This document shows positions 63,910 through 64,000 of a stretch of DNA of 64,000 nt, in pieces. A program made the position numbers and the translations under genes. Position 1 is the first letter of the stretch; every line of letters begins with the position of its first letter. Where the stretch lies: the NCBI RefSeq assembly GCF_900142885.1, contig NZ_FRCL01000003.1, forward strand, positions 79,091 to 143,090. The letters run 5' to 3'. The notes beneath the pieces are model-generated. The model did no database searches, was not told the origin of the DNA, and worked only from the letters and a program-made list of their open reading frames with translations. The stretch comes from Flavobacterium xinjiangense. Lineage in GTDB: Bacteria > Bacteroidota > Bacteroidia > Flavobacteriales > Flavobacteriaceae.

Positions 63910-64000
63910 ATGAAAAAAGTAGTATTAGCATACAGCGGAGGATTAGATACTTCATATTGCCTAAAATATTTGAAGAACGAAAAAGGATACGAAGTTCATA
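63910..64000 (+). CDS. argG: Argininosuccinate synthase, 5' end (cut by window edge)
   Basis: First 30 codons: [20 protein letters not shown] then [18 protein letters not shown] is the ATP-pyrophosphatase P-loop of argininosuccinate synthase, which joins citrulline and aspartate. The remainder lies beyond the window. It directly follows the GNAT gene with a 4-bp gap. Confidence 0.9.
   Translation, partial: MKKVVLAYSGGLDTSYCLKYLKNEKGYEVH

Noticed and set aside
1..64000. CRISPR array, prophage or integrative element
   Set aside because: No array of regularly spaced repeats, no phage structural genes, no integrase and no tRNA-linked attachment site were seen.

Overview
The window looks like chromosome of a Flavobacterium-type bacterium (Bacteroidota). 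The DNA is AT-rich. It carries a SusC/SusD polysaccharide-utilisation locus, several TonB-dependent receptors, many lipoproteins, and promoters of the Bacteroidota form TTTG-N19-TAnnTTTG. No tRNA or rRNA gene was found. All statements come from reading the sequence; no database search was run.

Region 1 (58-17652, all minus strand) is a mannose-glycan utilisation locus. The order of transcription is a LacI-type regulator, SusC, SusD, a large FG-GAP/UnbV repeat protein, a vanadium-haloperoxidase-like PAP2 protein, a GH2 beta-mannosidase and two GH92 alpha-mannosidases. Three matching palindromes, two before susC and one before lacI, look like the regulator's operators. A C-terminal remnant of a mannose-6-phosphate isomerase lies just upstream.

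Region 2 (18545-24816, plus strand) is an imelysin locus behind a consensus promoter: DUF4856 lipoprotein, imelysin-like lipoprotein, HTTM membrane protein and TonB receptor, probably for iron or another metal. Region 3 (25030-29819) holds a YkvA-like protein, a NUDIX hydrolase, a second TonB receptor with a small Cys/His-containing secreted protein, and an unrecognised protein.

Region 4 (29889-33177) is decaying accessory DNA: an IS21-family end with an istB fragment, an intact hipB followed by a frameshifted hipA plus a duplicated hipA 5' end, and a HAD hydrolase broken by a tetranucleotide slip. Region 5 (33485-41345) has xseA-xseB, a secreted esterase, two ferritin-like proteins and a large catalase with a DJ-1 domain. 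Downstream, 41.4-43.4 kb contains the wreckage of small stress-type genes and of an OmpA-family gene.

Region 6 (43454-48691) has a glycosyltransferase fused to an alpha/alpha-toroid domain, 1.36 kb of DNA without intact genes, and a GH130 protein. Region 7 (48983-58692) holds a zinc alcohol dehydrogenase, a DUF6526 protein, a pentapeptide-repeat protein, a MacA/MacB-like export operon, two-component and AraC-type regulators, a GNAT enzyme and MiaE. Region 8 (58828-64000) is housekeeping metabolism: glyA, fahA, a lipoprotein, then the start of an arginine operon (a leaderless 28-codon upstream ORF, a GNAT enzyme and the 5' end of argG).
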